Positions 34,715-46,864 of a stretch of DNA of 64,000 nucleotides are shown piece by piece. This DNA is from Syngnathus acus (lineage: Eukaryota; Chordata; Actinopteri; Syngnathiformes; Syngnathidae), in the NCBI RefSeq assembly GCF_901709675.1, contig NC_051095.1, forward strand, positions 1,549,001 to 1,613,000, written 5' to 3'. Each line of letters opens with the position of its first letter. Position 1 is the first letter of the stretch. The notes under the pieces were generated by a model. The model was not told the DNA's origin, made no database searches, and saw only the letters and a list, made by a program, of their open reading frames with translations. Both the position numbers and the translations under genes were made by a program.

Positions 34715-37700
34715 TGTTCTGCTCTCAAGGTGAACATTGGTCTGTAATGGGAAGGGGAAAAAAATACAGCTCTTTATCTTTCAACTAATTAACCCGCTCT
34801 GGGGGTGATGACTGAACTTTCTTCTTTGTATCACTTAGCAAATCAAGACTCCTATAATATTTGCTGTAATAGATGTTTTTCTTCTTAAAAGTTTTCAACT
34901 CAAATACAACCAAATATATTCATTTCAGTTCATGTCAAGAGTGGATTTGGCGGAGGAAAAAAAATTCTTTATTGTCTAATTTTTATTGATAAGGCGGACC
35001 CGATCCGAGCCCCCGACCACTGTTGCGTCATAGCCTCCCGATGCCTCTCGCCTGTTTTGGATCGACATCGGGGACAACGATATACATTCAAAGCCTTTCT
35101 TATCTTCTTTGAGCAGTTGCTTTGGGTATTTCGGTGTGGTCGGCGTGTCGGCAATTATAAATCACCGGTGCACAAGATGGCAATCGGCGAGTATTGTTGC
35201 AAAAAGGTGGGCAACTGAAAACACACACACACTTGGGAATGTCCCGCAAATCCGCTGCAATATCGACCCCCCTACTGTCAGCAAGGTGCAATAACGGGGA
35301 ATCCGTCACAAACGGTGCCGTTTGGGCCGAGCCGGGCCAGATAAGGCCAAAACAAATGCTCGCTACCTTGTTTGTTCCATTACGGCAATCGGCGGATTTC
35401 TTTGGAGAGGACTTGATCATTTCATCTGCGAGAGGAATACAAATGCGCGTGGCTCGGCTTTTCCCGGCGGTAATTCCCATTTAATTGTAAATATGTGCTA
35501 CAACCTTTTCCTTTGGAATAAATTAGCATGTTTGCGATTGTTGCGCGGCGCTTCCAAGGACCTGGCAGTGATCAAAGCAAGGAGTTTGTTTGAAGAACGC
35601 AGCGTTCAGCATATTTCAAATTAACAAGTCTCGAGTTTTCCTCTCCGCGCTGCGCTGGTTGTCTCGGCGCCCTCGCTCTCCTCATCAAATATGGCACGCC
35701 GTCTCTTTTGTTTGTGTGAACGCCGACGAGCATTCACGCACGATTCGGCACCCAGAGAAAGAAAACGTTGATTCCTCTTCTTTGACCCACTTTGTTGACA
35801 TTCTGTTCTTGCCACATTTCTTTCCTTTGCAATTTACCCCGATTTCAAATTTTTCATATTTAAGTACAAAAAGTTCCTCAAACACAATCACCTCATCTAT
35901 CTTTCATCTTCAGGTTAAAAAAATAATTATGAACAGAAGAATATGAAGCCTATGTTGCTGCCGAGAAGACAACAACATGTTGGCTGTCTGGAACGGATTC
36001 TTTTCATTTACATTGTTTCCTTTGCGGAACCATTCTTTGGTTTCTGTACTTTCAGTTTTCAGACTTTTTGGAGCAGGTTCATCAGGTAACCCGAGGCTCC
36101 TCTGTACACATGGACAAACAAAGGCAACAAATGTCCTCCGTGATATGACGTTCCGCTTGAAGCCCCCCGTGGCGATGAGTCGTGTTAGTACTCACAAAAG
36201 ACGAAGACTCTGAGATACGGGGGCAAGCATCAAGAGGCAAATGGAGAGGTTGGGCGGGGCGGGGTCTTTGAAGGGAGACAGTGATGGATTGTGAGAGAGG
36301 GGAACCAGACCTGGCGCCCCCGCGCTCACCACTTTCACTGACTGAGTACAACACCCAGGATGTCACGGGGTCTTAAATCACTCACTCTGGCTCCATTTAC
36401 ATTTCGGGGAAATCCCCACCCCCACCCCGACAAACACACACGAGCCAGAAAGGTTGTTTTACTTAACTGTCCCAGGATACAAATATCAATTACCATAATG
36501 CAGTTCCTCCAGAAGGATGTGAGACCGCTGAGTAATGGAGCACATGGAATTGCTTTTGCTAGTCAGCCGCATGTTCATCTTGGCATCACCTGACGTTCGC
36601 TGGGACCACCGAGTCAATCCGTAACCTTCAACGTACCTTCTCTGATACAGACGGATTCTGATGTGGGCATCTTTGATCGGACCAAAGCGCAGCGACTAAT
36701 ACGGCAACGATGGCCTCTGCCTATTAAAAAAACGCCGAGGAGGATCGGTCAAGGATGGACCCTCGGCTAATTACAGACGAGGCGTGTAATAGGCGGGCTT
36801 ACACAGACACCTCTGACACCGTTAACGGGTTTTGCCCGTATTGCTGCTTCAGCTCAAGCTGGCGTCTGTTCCGTGCAAACCAAATCATCATGGAATCATT
36901 TCAATGGGGGAAAATTTTAATATTTACATATTTGATATTCAGGTGAAGTGAGTTACCATCTTTGTTGCAGCATAAATAAAACGTAATCATAAATTCCAGT
37001 TATATTGCAACCGTTAGAACCGAGGTGCTTTTTGTAACGTTCAAATCGCAACTTTTAATTTGTTTCCCGAGCAAGCCGAGGGCCGCCATTGAGGAAAAAC
37101 GCGCTCGTCTTTGTTAACAACTTCATTTAGCCGACAAAAAAAAGCATAATAATAATAATACGTTTTGCACAGCTAAATTATTCAACATAAAGATAACTTA
37201 GACTTTCGGAATACCCGGCCCAGACAATAATCACGCTTTATCTCATCAGTGGGAAGAAAAAAACAAAAAACAGGGTGTTGTAACACCAACGTTATATGAG
37301 AGAGCCCCTGAAGTAGGAATGTTTGCTTATTTCTTGATTTCTTTTTCAAGCTAGCTACGTCTATAAAGCCCATCGTGTGCCTCGTTTCGACTTTGGTGCG
37401 TCCTCGGTGTCTCATTGAGACGTGCGCGCAACGCAGCGGCAAGAATCGACTGGCGCTACTGTTTTCGCTTTGGAAAATGCGCCGGTGAACTCCCGCTAAC
37501 CTTTCTTAATGTCGAGCGGAGGAATTTTGACAAAAAAGGCGGCAATTTTACCCTGACTTCACCTTCGCCTTTCATCCCTTCAATTTGAGTATGTTTTGAA
37601 TAACTTGTTCTTAAATCTTTCATTTGGTAGCAGACGCTGTCGACTCATTGTATTTCAAACCACTTGCACTACGGGCCATGCCGCTGTGTCTTTTCAACTC

Positions 37701-37715
37701 TAAATCATATAATCG
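34715..37715. other. Unannotated stretch
   Basis: No gene is supported. (CA)n occurs near 35221-35230, (AAT)n near 37147-37159, and AT-rich sequence near 34840-34930. Open frames on both strands at 35100-35484 and 35590-35946 reach 126 codons, overlap each other and are not recognised. The segment near 36470-36590 could be conserved noncoding DNA. Confidence 0.5.
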
Positions 37716-37719
37716 AAAC

Positions 37720-38215
37720 ACAAAATATGTACTGTGCAATCTCAGACAAGTTGGCTTTGTTTTAGTGTACTGCAACTCCGTAATAACGTAACAAGTGCAG
37801 GATGTTTTTTAGCACGAAATTAGCAATTGTACGAAATAACGCCATATAGCATTTATGCTAGTAGCATGTTGACACTGTGGTTGAGCGAAGAACTATAATT
37901 AAAAAAAGTACTGCGCCATCTCAGACAAGTTGGCTTTGTTTTAGTGTACTGAAACTCCTTATTTGAGTAACGAGTGCAAGATCAAATCAGCAATTGAATG
38001 AAATAACGCCATATAGCATTTATGCTACTAGCATATTGACACTAAAAAAAGTACTGTGCCATCTCAGACAAGTTGGTTTTGTTTACTGAAACTGCTTTGA
38101 GTAACAAGTGCAGGATTTTTTTTTAACTTGAATTTAGCAATTGTATGAAATAACGCCATATAACATTTATGCTAGTAGCATGTTGAGACCTTGTTTGTAT
38201 ATGATTAAAAAAAAG
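37720..38215. repeat. Tandem repeat, unit ~143-179 bp, 3 units
   Basis: GTACTGTGCCATCTCAGACA-like sequence recurs at about 37729, 37908 and 38051. Each unit ends with GAAATAACGCCATATAGCAT then TTATGCTAGTAGCATGTTGA. The middle unit lacks about 35 bp relative to the first. The phrase TATGCTAGTAGCAT is an imperfect palindrome. No transposon ends are seen. Confidence 0.92.
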
Positions 38216-38219
38216 AGCG

Positions 38220-41200
38220 ACTATAAACAATGTAGGCATCAGAACAGTGATTTTAAGCCCATTGCAATTATTTCTCTGAAACATTCAGGCCTCTTATGAA
38301 AAATGCAGTTTCCCCGAACTATATGTATCTTATGCGTTTAAAAATCTCCCGTAATGGCACATGGAAAATATAACGGGGGCATCTAAAAAGACAATCTGCC
38401 ATCCCCAGCACTCATTGTTCTTTATGTGGCTATAATCTATAATGACGTGCCTTAATATCCACGGCAAATTGACAGCAACGACATCAATAATAGAATCGCT
38501 CCCGTTAACTGATGTAAAATTAATCTTAATATGGAGACCCGGAATTCTTCCTGGCGTGACGTTTCGTGTTTGCCTACTTTTTCTTGAAGCTTTGTGGCGG
38601 GCGCGGCGGAAGCGTGCCTTCAACATTATCAAATTGAGATGAACAGACCTGCTTTGCACACTTGTGTTTCTCAAACTCTTGTCTGACATGATTGCCAAGG
38701 CTTCGGGTTTAGCAAACGGTCACCTGTCAGCTCTTCAACGTTTCGCCTCGACTAATCCGTGCGGTAGACAATCATCCGTCAGTGAACAGAGAGAAAGCGC
38801 GGCGGCGCTGGCTGAATGATGGCCCTGTTTTTGCCTGGGGGGAGGGGGGGAGCAGAGCGTTCATCTGCAACAAGGCCTGACTAATGAAGAGCGAGCTTAA
38901 ACCCAAACACCGTCAAGCGCTTCTTCATCCGCAAATGTAAATGCACGGCGGGCGGAGTCATCAAGCATTCCGCTAGATTGTTGTTTGTCAGCGTGCACGG
39001 CAGAGAGCATTTGTTCAAAGTGCTCCTGCTTATCCAAACATCCTTTTTTTTTTTTTTTTTTATCTGATCGCTCGTGTTGTCGCAACAGGACCGTGAGCTA
39101 TGTCGATGTCATCGCCATCACTTATGTCAAATTGTTTTGAACTTGTCCGCCAAAAATGACCGACAATAAAATACAGTAGTGTAGTCGGTGCAAGTGTTCA
39201 GACTAAGGGAGGCTATTTTGAAAGCAATCCTGTTTTTAAATTGATGTAAACATACAAAAACTCATAATTATAAGTGTTTGAAAATAAACAGACATGACAG
39301 TCACTCCTGGTACATAACGTTCTGCTCATCAGTTACAAAGTTTTGAAATAATTATATTATATTATATTATATTATAATAATCACACTAACCTGGTATTTG
39401 TGTGTGGACTTTAGATCATCTTGAGCTTGTAACATTGACTTGAAGTTGAAAGATTTAAGCCCGACACAAAGCTGTCATGTAACGATGACAGAATGGATTG
39501 GAGAAACGTTTAAGGCTTGGCGGTCAGTGTCCTTATCTCCGCATTGACATTTCCTCGACGGCGCTTTCCATCACCGCTCGACGACAACACTCGGTCGGGT
39601 TCGAGGTCTGACGGCCGGCCTGACAGCTGTTTCATGGGTTGGCCCGGAACGAAGCGGGACGTCGCCATTAACCTGCGTATCGTTCAATCGAAAATTCCCA
39701 AAATGAAAATATGACAAAGGGAAAGTCAGCCCCAAATGTTTGGATTTTTTTGTTTGTAAAATATGAACTCAACAGAATCCACTTGTTTTAATCCATCTCA
39801 GAGGGCGGCCATTTTTTTTTTTTCATAAATCAGCTGATTCATTGCTTACCAACATTTTACTCTGCTGAATAACGACACAAAACAAAGAATTTCACTTTAG
39901 TAATTATTTGCACCATCTTAATGATGAATAATTCTATGTTTTGGTGCTCCACTACAACTCTCAAAACAAAACTCGTCGACACAAAATATCATGGCACTCG
40001 AGCCATATGTTCTTTATCCTCTGCAAAGAGCGACTAATATTAGTGCTGCATTGATCAGCTGAAAGGAGCCTAGCTATCTCGATGAACAAACATCTGTTTT
40101 CATGTTTCATCAAAAATAAAACCTGCACAATTCCATCATGTTGGATTGCCAATATAGAAAATGAATCTTGTCCAACATTTACAGACCAAAAGCGCAATTT
40201 ACCGTCATGATTCTGAGCGCCAAATCCAGCGTTCCAGACGCATCCAAAGCGGGGACCTCGCCTGAATGATATTAATTAAAGCTCCCTAACTAATTGTGTG
40301 TTACATTTTGCTGTCAACCAATTATATTTTACACTCTTGGGGAGATGTGCCCCCCCCTCCTCTCCCCCGCTCGCCGTGAAACTCCAGCTGTCATTGAATT
40401 TCAATAAGCACGTATTTAATTAACATAGCAGGCTGCCGAAGCATATCAATGTTTATTTCTCTCCCAGACAAGAAGGCAGGTTCGGTTCACTCTGTCGAGC
40501 TGACGCAGGGAAACGTTTGATCCAGGAGTCGTGTTGGTGTTCCGTGCGTCTACGGGCCCATCCAGTGACATCGGACTGCACCACGCAAAGTGGGCGGCGG
40601 CGTCCGGGTCAAAGGGGTTCATAGAAGGTTGATTGAATTCAAATCGGCATCAGGATGTGGCAGAATGCACTTTTATAATCACAAAGAATACTTTTCTTTG
40701 AAAAGTGACAGAATTTCTGAAGCCGAGCCGATACAAATGATGAACATTTGAGGACTCCCTCCCTCCTGCCTGCCATCCTTTTCCCTCACGCAGTTCTTTT
40801 ATCAAGTACTGCCTTTGACAACGCAACAGAAATCATCCGTCATCTCGATTTGCCCCCGCGACCCGAATATCTTTCCCGCAGTCCTCTGCCATAACTCCTC
40901 GAATGCATTCTAGAAGTGAAAGTGGAGATGGAGGAGTATAGCCGCTACGCCAAAGGCAACATTTCCCCGAGATGTTTTTTTTTTTTTTTTGGCTCGCTTT
41001 CTCGCTGGGTCAGCGGGAAAAACTGCACCCTGGCAGCATCAATTGATTCATCCGCGAATTTCGGGAAAGGGAGGCATATCTCTGTCTAGCGCCTCCGCTC
41101 GCCTGCCTCCCTTTTATTGGGCGGCGCGCACCTGGCTCCTCGGAGCCCTGTCACACATAATGAGGCCCGAGTTGGAGAAGCGGCGGGTCAAGACAGCCCC

Positions 41201-41540
41201 AAACAACAGCCCACGGAGGCCCGGCGGGCCGCCGCGGAAATAGTCCATATTTTAGCATAATGCGCTAGCGCTTCAATCTTGTTTGAATGGCACGCGGCAA
41301 GCGAGCGCTGCACGCGGCACCCATGTGTCCGCTCATCTCGCCGTCCGGTTCACGGATGCAAATGGAGGCATAGATGCGGAGATCTTGGTTTTTTTTGCCC
41401 AATAAGAAGGTATAAAGTCGGTGGTGATGACACGAGAATGATTAATCCTACAGATGAATCGTTCAGTTTCCGGTCATATTGCATTCGGGCAAAATTTGAG
41501 TATTTTTCCGGCCAAGATTCTGCAAAAGATTTTCTCTTTC
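38220..41540. other. Unannotated stretch, candidate conserved noncoding DNA
   Basis: No gene is supported. The part 38330-38700 is open for 122 codons on the minus strand and 66 codons on the plus strand over the same bases, which fits unconstrained-frame conserved noncoding DNA better than a gene. T-runs lie at 39044-39061 and 40975-40990, an ATTAT pentamer run at about 39350-39378, and a CpG-rich block at about 41080-41240. Confidence 0.45.
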
Positions 41541-41545
41541 CAATT

Positions 41546-41931
41546 TCATGTCGAGTGGGATAAACAGCATTTTTTTTTTTTTTTAATTATCCAGATTAGG
41601 TCATTGAGAAAATATTCAGAAAATATTTATGTATATTATTTCATGTCAGGTGGGATAAACAGCATAAACTTTCTTTTTTTTATTATCCAAATTAGGTCAT
41701 TGAGAAAATATTTAGAAAATATTTATATATCTATTATTTCATGTCGGGTGGGATAAACAGCATTTTTTTTTTTTTTTTTTAATTATCCAAATTAGGTCAT
41801 TGAGGAAATATTTAAAAAATATTTATATATCTATTATTTCATGTCGGGTGGGATAAACAGCATAATTTTATTTTTTTTAATTATCCAGATTAGGTCATTG
41901 AGAAAATATTCAGAAAATATTTTTTATAAAT
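41546..41931. repeat. Tandem repeat, unit ~95-100 bp, 4 units
   Basis: TCATGTCGGGTGGGATAAAC-like starts occur at about 41546, 41641, 41739 and 41839. Each is followed by AGCAT, an oligo-T run of varying length, AATTATCCAAATTAGGTCAT, and an AT-rich TGAGAAAATATTCAGAAAAT segment. Units are nearly identical apart from the T-run, which is the unstable part. Open frames through it reflect the repeat. Confidence 0.94.
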
Positions 41932-41939
41932 TTATATTA

Positions 41940-43300
41940 GTAAATTTACATTAGTATTTAAAGTTCTGCTAGTGGTTGTGTTGCATGTTTTGATAACATC
42001 TTCCAAGTCGGTGACTTTCGCACGTTAACAGTTTGCCGAGCATCTTGGATTTCACACACAAGCACACGAGAAGTGCTGCAAGTAAGGTCGATCACATTTA
42101 AACATTGAATGTTCAAATTTCTTACGTGTGTTCCGCGCTCAACAAAAGCTAGAGAAACCGAAAAAACTCTCCCTAAGTGGTTGGCATACTTGCCATTGTC
42201 AAGACTTCCTAAGTAGCTCTCAATTTTATGCAGCGGAGATGATAAAATGATTTTTTTTTTTTTTTTTTTTTGGCTGCTCCTCCTTCACATGAGAGCGCCT
42301 CGGGGCTCGGAAGAAAAGGATGGAGGCTGTTTCTCCCCCTCCATTTTTACACGTCTCCCTGACAGCCATCGAGCCCTGAATGCACTCAGGTTCATTTTGG
42401 TGATGGGTGTCATCATGGCGTCACCCCGAAGATGTGCGAGAAGATCATATAAGTGAAGTAATTACCAGGAAGTCATGATTAGAATGTCATTGCGTTGACA
42501 AGGGCTAATTAGGGACGTCCTGGCGCTTCATCCCTTCTCCTGCTGACAGGCCATAATGGGAAGGGAGCAAAATGCGGGAATTATGAACTTTGCCAGCGTG
42601 ATAACACGCCGATAATGCGGCTCTCTTCATAATTGCTGGCACTTTAGTCATCTTAACATTTTTTTTTACAGAAACCTTTCTCCACTCGCAACTCTGAACT
42701 TCCGCTACTTTAACAGGCTAAAAAAAAAAATTTTAAAAGCGGCAACCCACTAATGGATGCTGTCATTTAGCATCAATTCCTTATGAGCAACAACCCCCCC
42801 CCCCATCAGAGGGAATTAAAGAGAAGTCGATTCCAGATGGCAACACGTATCGCGGAACACGACCGCCACTGTCGTGGCACAAAGGAGTCGCTGAACTATT
42901 GTGTAGCAAACAGCGGAACAATTAATTACTGTGTTGGATCATGTGTAAATGAAATACATTTCCCTTCAAATTATCTTGGGAGCGATGAAACGAGCGAGGT
43001 GGCTAAGGAATAATTGCGCTATCCATCCGTTCGCATCGTTTCAGAAGCTGCCTCCCAAACGTAGCACCTTGAGATACAATTAAAACACCCTAGATGACAC
43101 GGCGAGCAACTTTTATGAGTTGAAATGAATGGAAATGACGTTCATCCATTCCACCCCCTCAAAAAAAATAATCACGTTTGGAACATATCAAATAGGAAGA
43201 ATAGCAGTGTGTTGCTGCGCCGTCTGTGTTCCGATATATCGTAAGTTGTTTAAGGGTTGATAACTGCCTACTTTTGTAAGCCCGTCCATAGGATTTGCAT
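41940..43300. other. Unannotated stretch
   Basis: No gene is supported. A T-run of about 22 lies at 42249-42270 and a C-run near 42793-42803. The segment 42440-42660 is complex and may be conserved noncoding DNA. Confidence 0.5.
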
Positions 43301-43303
43301 GAT

Positions 43304-43662
43304 GTGTTAGCATCAAGCTAAGTGACGTTCATGAGACGGACATGTTTTGACAACGTGGTTAGCATGTGTTAGCATCAAGATAAGTGGCGTTCATGAGACA
43401 GTCATGTTTTGATATTGTGGTTAGCTAGTTTAATAACAATATGTATTTGCATCAAATAACTGGCTTTGCCAAGACAGTCATTTCTTGGTTAAAATCACGA
43501 TTAAAAAAGCTTAACGGCATTGTGTTAGCATTAAGGTAACTAACTTTCATAAAATAAAGTCATCATGGTTACAAAAATAGCTTAAAAATATTGTGTTAGC
43601 ATTAAGCTAACTGACTTTGATAAAACAAAGTCATCATGGTTACAAAAATAGCTTAATAGTCC
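43304..43662. repeat. Diverged tandem repeat, unit ~62-80 bp, 5 units
   Basis: GTGTTAGCATCAAGCTAAGT-like starts lie at about 43304, 43366, 43443, 43523 and 43593. Units share a TTCATGAGACAGTCATG-like middle and a GTTACAAAAATAGC-like end in the last two. The last two units are nearly identical and the first three more diverged, suggesting stepwise growth at the right end. Confidence 0.8.
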
Positions 43663-43664
43663 AA

Positions 43665-44220
43665 TTTATGAACACAAAGCAAAAAAGTGATGCCTCAGTA
43701 TATTTTGATGTATGGCTTAAACTCCAAACTGGCTTGTGCCCGAGTCAACTCAAAACTTCTCAAATGCAACTGAGGCCAAAAAAAAAAAAGCCAAGCGGTG
43801 GTTTCCTCCAGCATGTAGAGGCCCCTTGGAGACTCGTCTCCCATCGGGCCTGTCCGGGTAGCGTTTGAGACGAGACGGGCTTGAATTCGTCCTGAGGGAA
43901 AACAGCAGCTGGCGGTTCGCTGGATCGACCATAGCAACAATCTCCCGCGAGGCCTTCGAGTGCATTTACACGCGCCGTGTGAATTGATTAACTCCCAACG
44001 TAGACTACATGCTGACATACAGATAGATGAGGCATGTTGAACATCATTCAATTTACATTTGGATCAGCATTTCTTGTATGCGCCCGGATTTTATACACCG
44101 ATACACAACAATACATTCTGAAAATACAGAAATCTAGATTTAGTCAGTCAATTACAAACGCCGATAAGTGTCTGCGACTAAAGGCCATGTACAAAAAGTA
44201 CCCTAATTGATTCTATAATT
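43665..44220. other. Unannotated stretch before the satellite
   Basis: No gene is supported. An A-run lies at about 43779-43790. Open frames up to 118 codons on the minus strand are unrecognised. Confidence 0.5.
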
Positions 44221-44224
44221 TAGC

Positions 44225-46862
44225 AATACTAGTGTGAAACCTTAACCCTAGTTTGAAACCCTAGTTTGAAACCCTAACCCTGGTTTAAAATCCTAGTTTA
44301 AAACCCTAACCCTAGTTTGAAACCCTAACCCTAGTTTGAAACCCTCGTTTGAAGCCCTAACCCTAGTTTAAAACCCTAACCCTAGTTTTAAACGCTAGTT
44401 TGAAACCTTAGTTTAAACCCTAACCCTAGTTTGAAACCCTAACTCTAGTATGAAACCCTAGTTAAAAGCCCTAACCCTGGTTTAAAATCCTAGTTTAAAA
44501 CCCTAACCCTAGTTTGAAACCCTAACCCTAGTTTGAAACCCTCGTTTGAAGCCCTAACCCTAGTTTGAAAGCCTAACCCTAGTATGAAACCCTAACCCTA
44601 GTTTAAAACCCTAACCCTAGTTTTAAACGCTAGTTTGAAACCTTAGTTTAAACCCTAACCCTAGTTTGAAACCCTAACTCTAGTATGAAACCCTAGTTTA
44701 AAGCCCTAACCCTAGTATGAAACCCTAACCCTAGTTTAAAACCCTAACCCTAGTTTTAAACGCTGGTTTGAAACCTTAGTTTAAACCCTAACCCTAGTTT
44801 GAAACCCTAACTCTAGTATGAAACCCTAGTTAAAAGCCCTAACCCTGGTTTAAAATCCTAGTTTAAAACCCTAACCCTAGTTTGAAACCCTAACCCTAGT
44901 TTGAAACCCTCGTTTGAAGCCCTAACCCTAATTTGAAAGCCTAACCCTAGTATGAAACCCTAACCCTAGTTTAAAACCCTAACCCAAGTTTTAAACGCTA
45001 GTTTGAAACCTTAGTTTAAACCCTAACCCTAGTTTGAAACCCTAACTCTAGTATGAAACCCTAGTTTAAAGCCCTAACCCTAGTATGAAACCCTAACCCT
45101 AGTTTAAAACCCTAACCCTAGTTTTAAACGCTGGTTTGAAACCTTAGTTTAAACCCTAACCCTAGTTTGAAACCCTAACTCTAGTATGAAACCCTAGTTT
45201 AAAGCCCTAACCCTGGTTTAAAATCCTAGTTTAAAGCCCTAACCCGAGTTTGAAACCCTAACCCTAGTTTGAAACCCTCGTTTGAAGCCCTAACCCTAGT
45301 TTGAAAGCCTAACCCTAGTATGAAACCCTAACCCTAGTTTAAAACCCTAACCCTAGTTTTAAACGCTGGTTTGAAACCTTAGTTTAAACCCTAACCCTAG
45401 TTTGAAACCCTAACTCTAGTATGAAACCCTAGTTTAAAGCCCTAACCCTAGTTTGAAACCCTAACCCTAGTTTGAAACCCTCGTTTGAAGCCCTAACCCT
45501 AGTTTAAAACCCTAACCCTAGTTTTAAACGCTAGTTTGAAACCTTAGTTTAAACCCTAACCCTAGTTTGAAACCCTAACTCTAGTATGAAACCCTAGTTA
45601 AAAGCCCTAACCCTGGTTTAAAATCCTAGTTTAAAACCCTAACCCTAGTTTGAAACCCTAACCCTAGTTTGAAACCCTCGTTTGAAGCCCTAACCCTAGT
45701 TTGAAAGCCTAACCCTAGTATGAAACCCTAACCCTAGTTTAAAACCCTAACCCTAGTTTTAAACGCTAGTTTGAAACCTTAGTTTAAACCCTAACCCTAG
45801 TTTGAAACCCTAACTCTAGTATGAAACCCTAGTTTAAAGCCCTAACCCTAGTATGAAACCCTAACCCTAGTTTAAAACCCTAACCCTAGTTTTAAACGCT
45901 GGTTTGAAACCTTAGTTTAAACCCTAACCCTAGTTTGAAACCCTAACTCTAGTATGAAACCCTAGTTAAAAGCCCTAACCCTGGTTTAAAATCCTAGTTT
46001 AAAACCCTAACCCTAGTTTGAAACCCTAACCCTAGTTTGAAACCCTCGTTTGAAGCCCTAACCCTAATTTGAAAGCCTAACCCTAGTATGAAACCCTAAC
46101 CCTAGTTTAAAACCCTAACCCAAGTTTTAAACGCTAGTTTGAAACCTTAGTTTAAACCCTAACCCTAGTTTGAAACCCTAACTCTAGTATGAAACCCTAG
46201 TTTAAAGCCCTAACCCTAGTATGAAACCCTAACCCTAGTTTAAAACCCTAACCCTAGTTTTAAACGCTGGTTTGAAACCTTAGTTTAAACCCTAACCCTA
46301 GTTTGAAACCCTAACTCTAGTATGAAACCCTAGTTTAAAGCCCTAACCCTGGTTTAAAATCCTAGTTTAAAGCCCTAACCCGAGTTTGAAACCCTAACCC
46401 TAGTTTGAAACCCTCGTTTGAAGCCCTAACCCTAGTTTGAAAGCCTAACCCTAGTATGAAACCCTAACCCTAGTTTAAAACCCTAACCCTAGTTTTAAAC
46501 GCTCGTTTGAAACCTTAGTTTAAACCCTAACCCTAGTTTGAAACCCTAACTCTAGTATGAAACCCTAGTTTAAAGCCCTAACCCTAGTATGAAACCCTAA
46601 CCCTAGTTTAAAACCCTAACCCTAGTTTTAAACGCTGGTTTGAAACCTTAGTTTAAACCCTAACCCTAGTTTGAAACCCTAACTCTAGTATGAAACCCTA
46701 GTTTAAAGCCCTAACCCTAGTTTGAAACCCTAACCCTAGTTTGAAACCCTAGTTTGAAGCCCTAACCCTAGTATGAAACACTAGTTTTGAACCCTAACAG
46801 TAGTTTTAAAGCCTAATTTGAAACCCTAACCCTACTTTAAAACCCTAGTTTGAAATCCTAAT
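44225..46862. repeat. Telomere-like satellite with higher-order structure
   Basis: About 2.6 kb built from CCCTAACCCTAGTTTGAAA (19 bp) and CCCTAGTTTGAAA (13 bp) units, with variants ending TTTAAA or ATGAAA. The units differ by one CCCTAA hexamer. A marker phrase GCCCTAACCCTGGTTTAAAA recurs near 44461, 44829, 45198, 45597, 45965 and 46333, giving blocks of 368, 369, 399, 368 and 368 bp. Three blocks make an 1136-bp period. The C-rich strand is the plus strand. Most 19-bp units carry CTAGGGTTAG on the minus strand, fitting the TRF1/TRF2 site YTAGGGTTR. Nothing coding is present. It could be a subtelomeric-type or pericentromeric-type satellite patch. Confidence 0.95.
44300..46571. repeat. 1136-bp tandem duplication within the satellite
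   Basis: Bases 44300-45435 and 45436-46571 correspond with a constant offset of 1136. Rare variants are shared at that offset: CCTAATTTGAAAG (44929 and 46065), AACCCAAG (44981 and 46117) and AACCCGAG (45241 and 46377). A difference is CGCTGGTTT near 45365 versus CGCTCGTTT near 46501. Near identity implies a recent duplication, or ongoing homogenisation by unequal exchange. Confidence 0.88.
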
Positions 46863-46864
46863 CC

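Noticed and set aside
44225-46862. CRISPR array
   Set aside because: Units are contiguous short tandem repeats without unique spacers, no cas genes are nearby, and the context is vertebrate.
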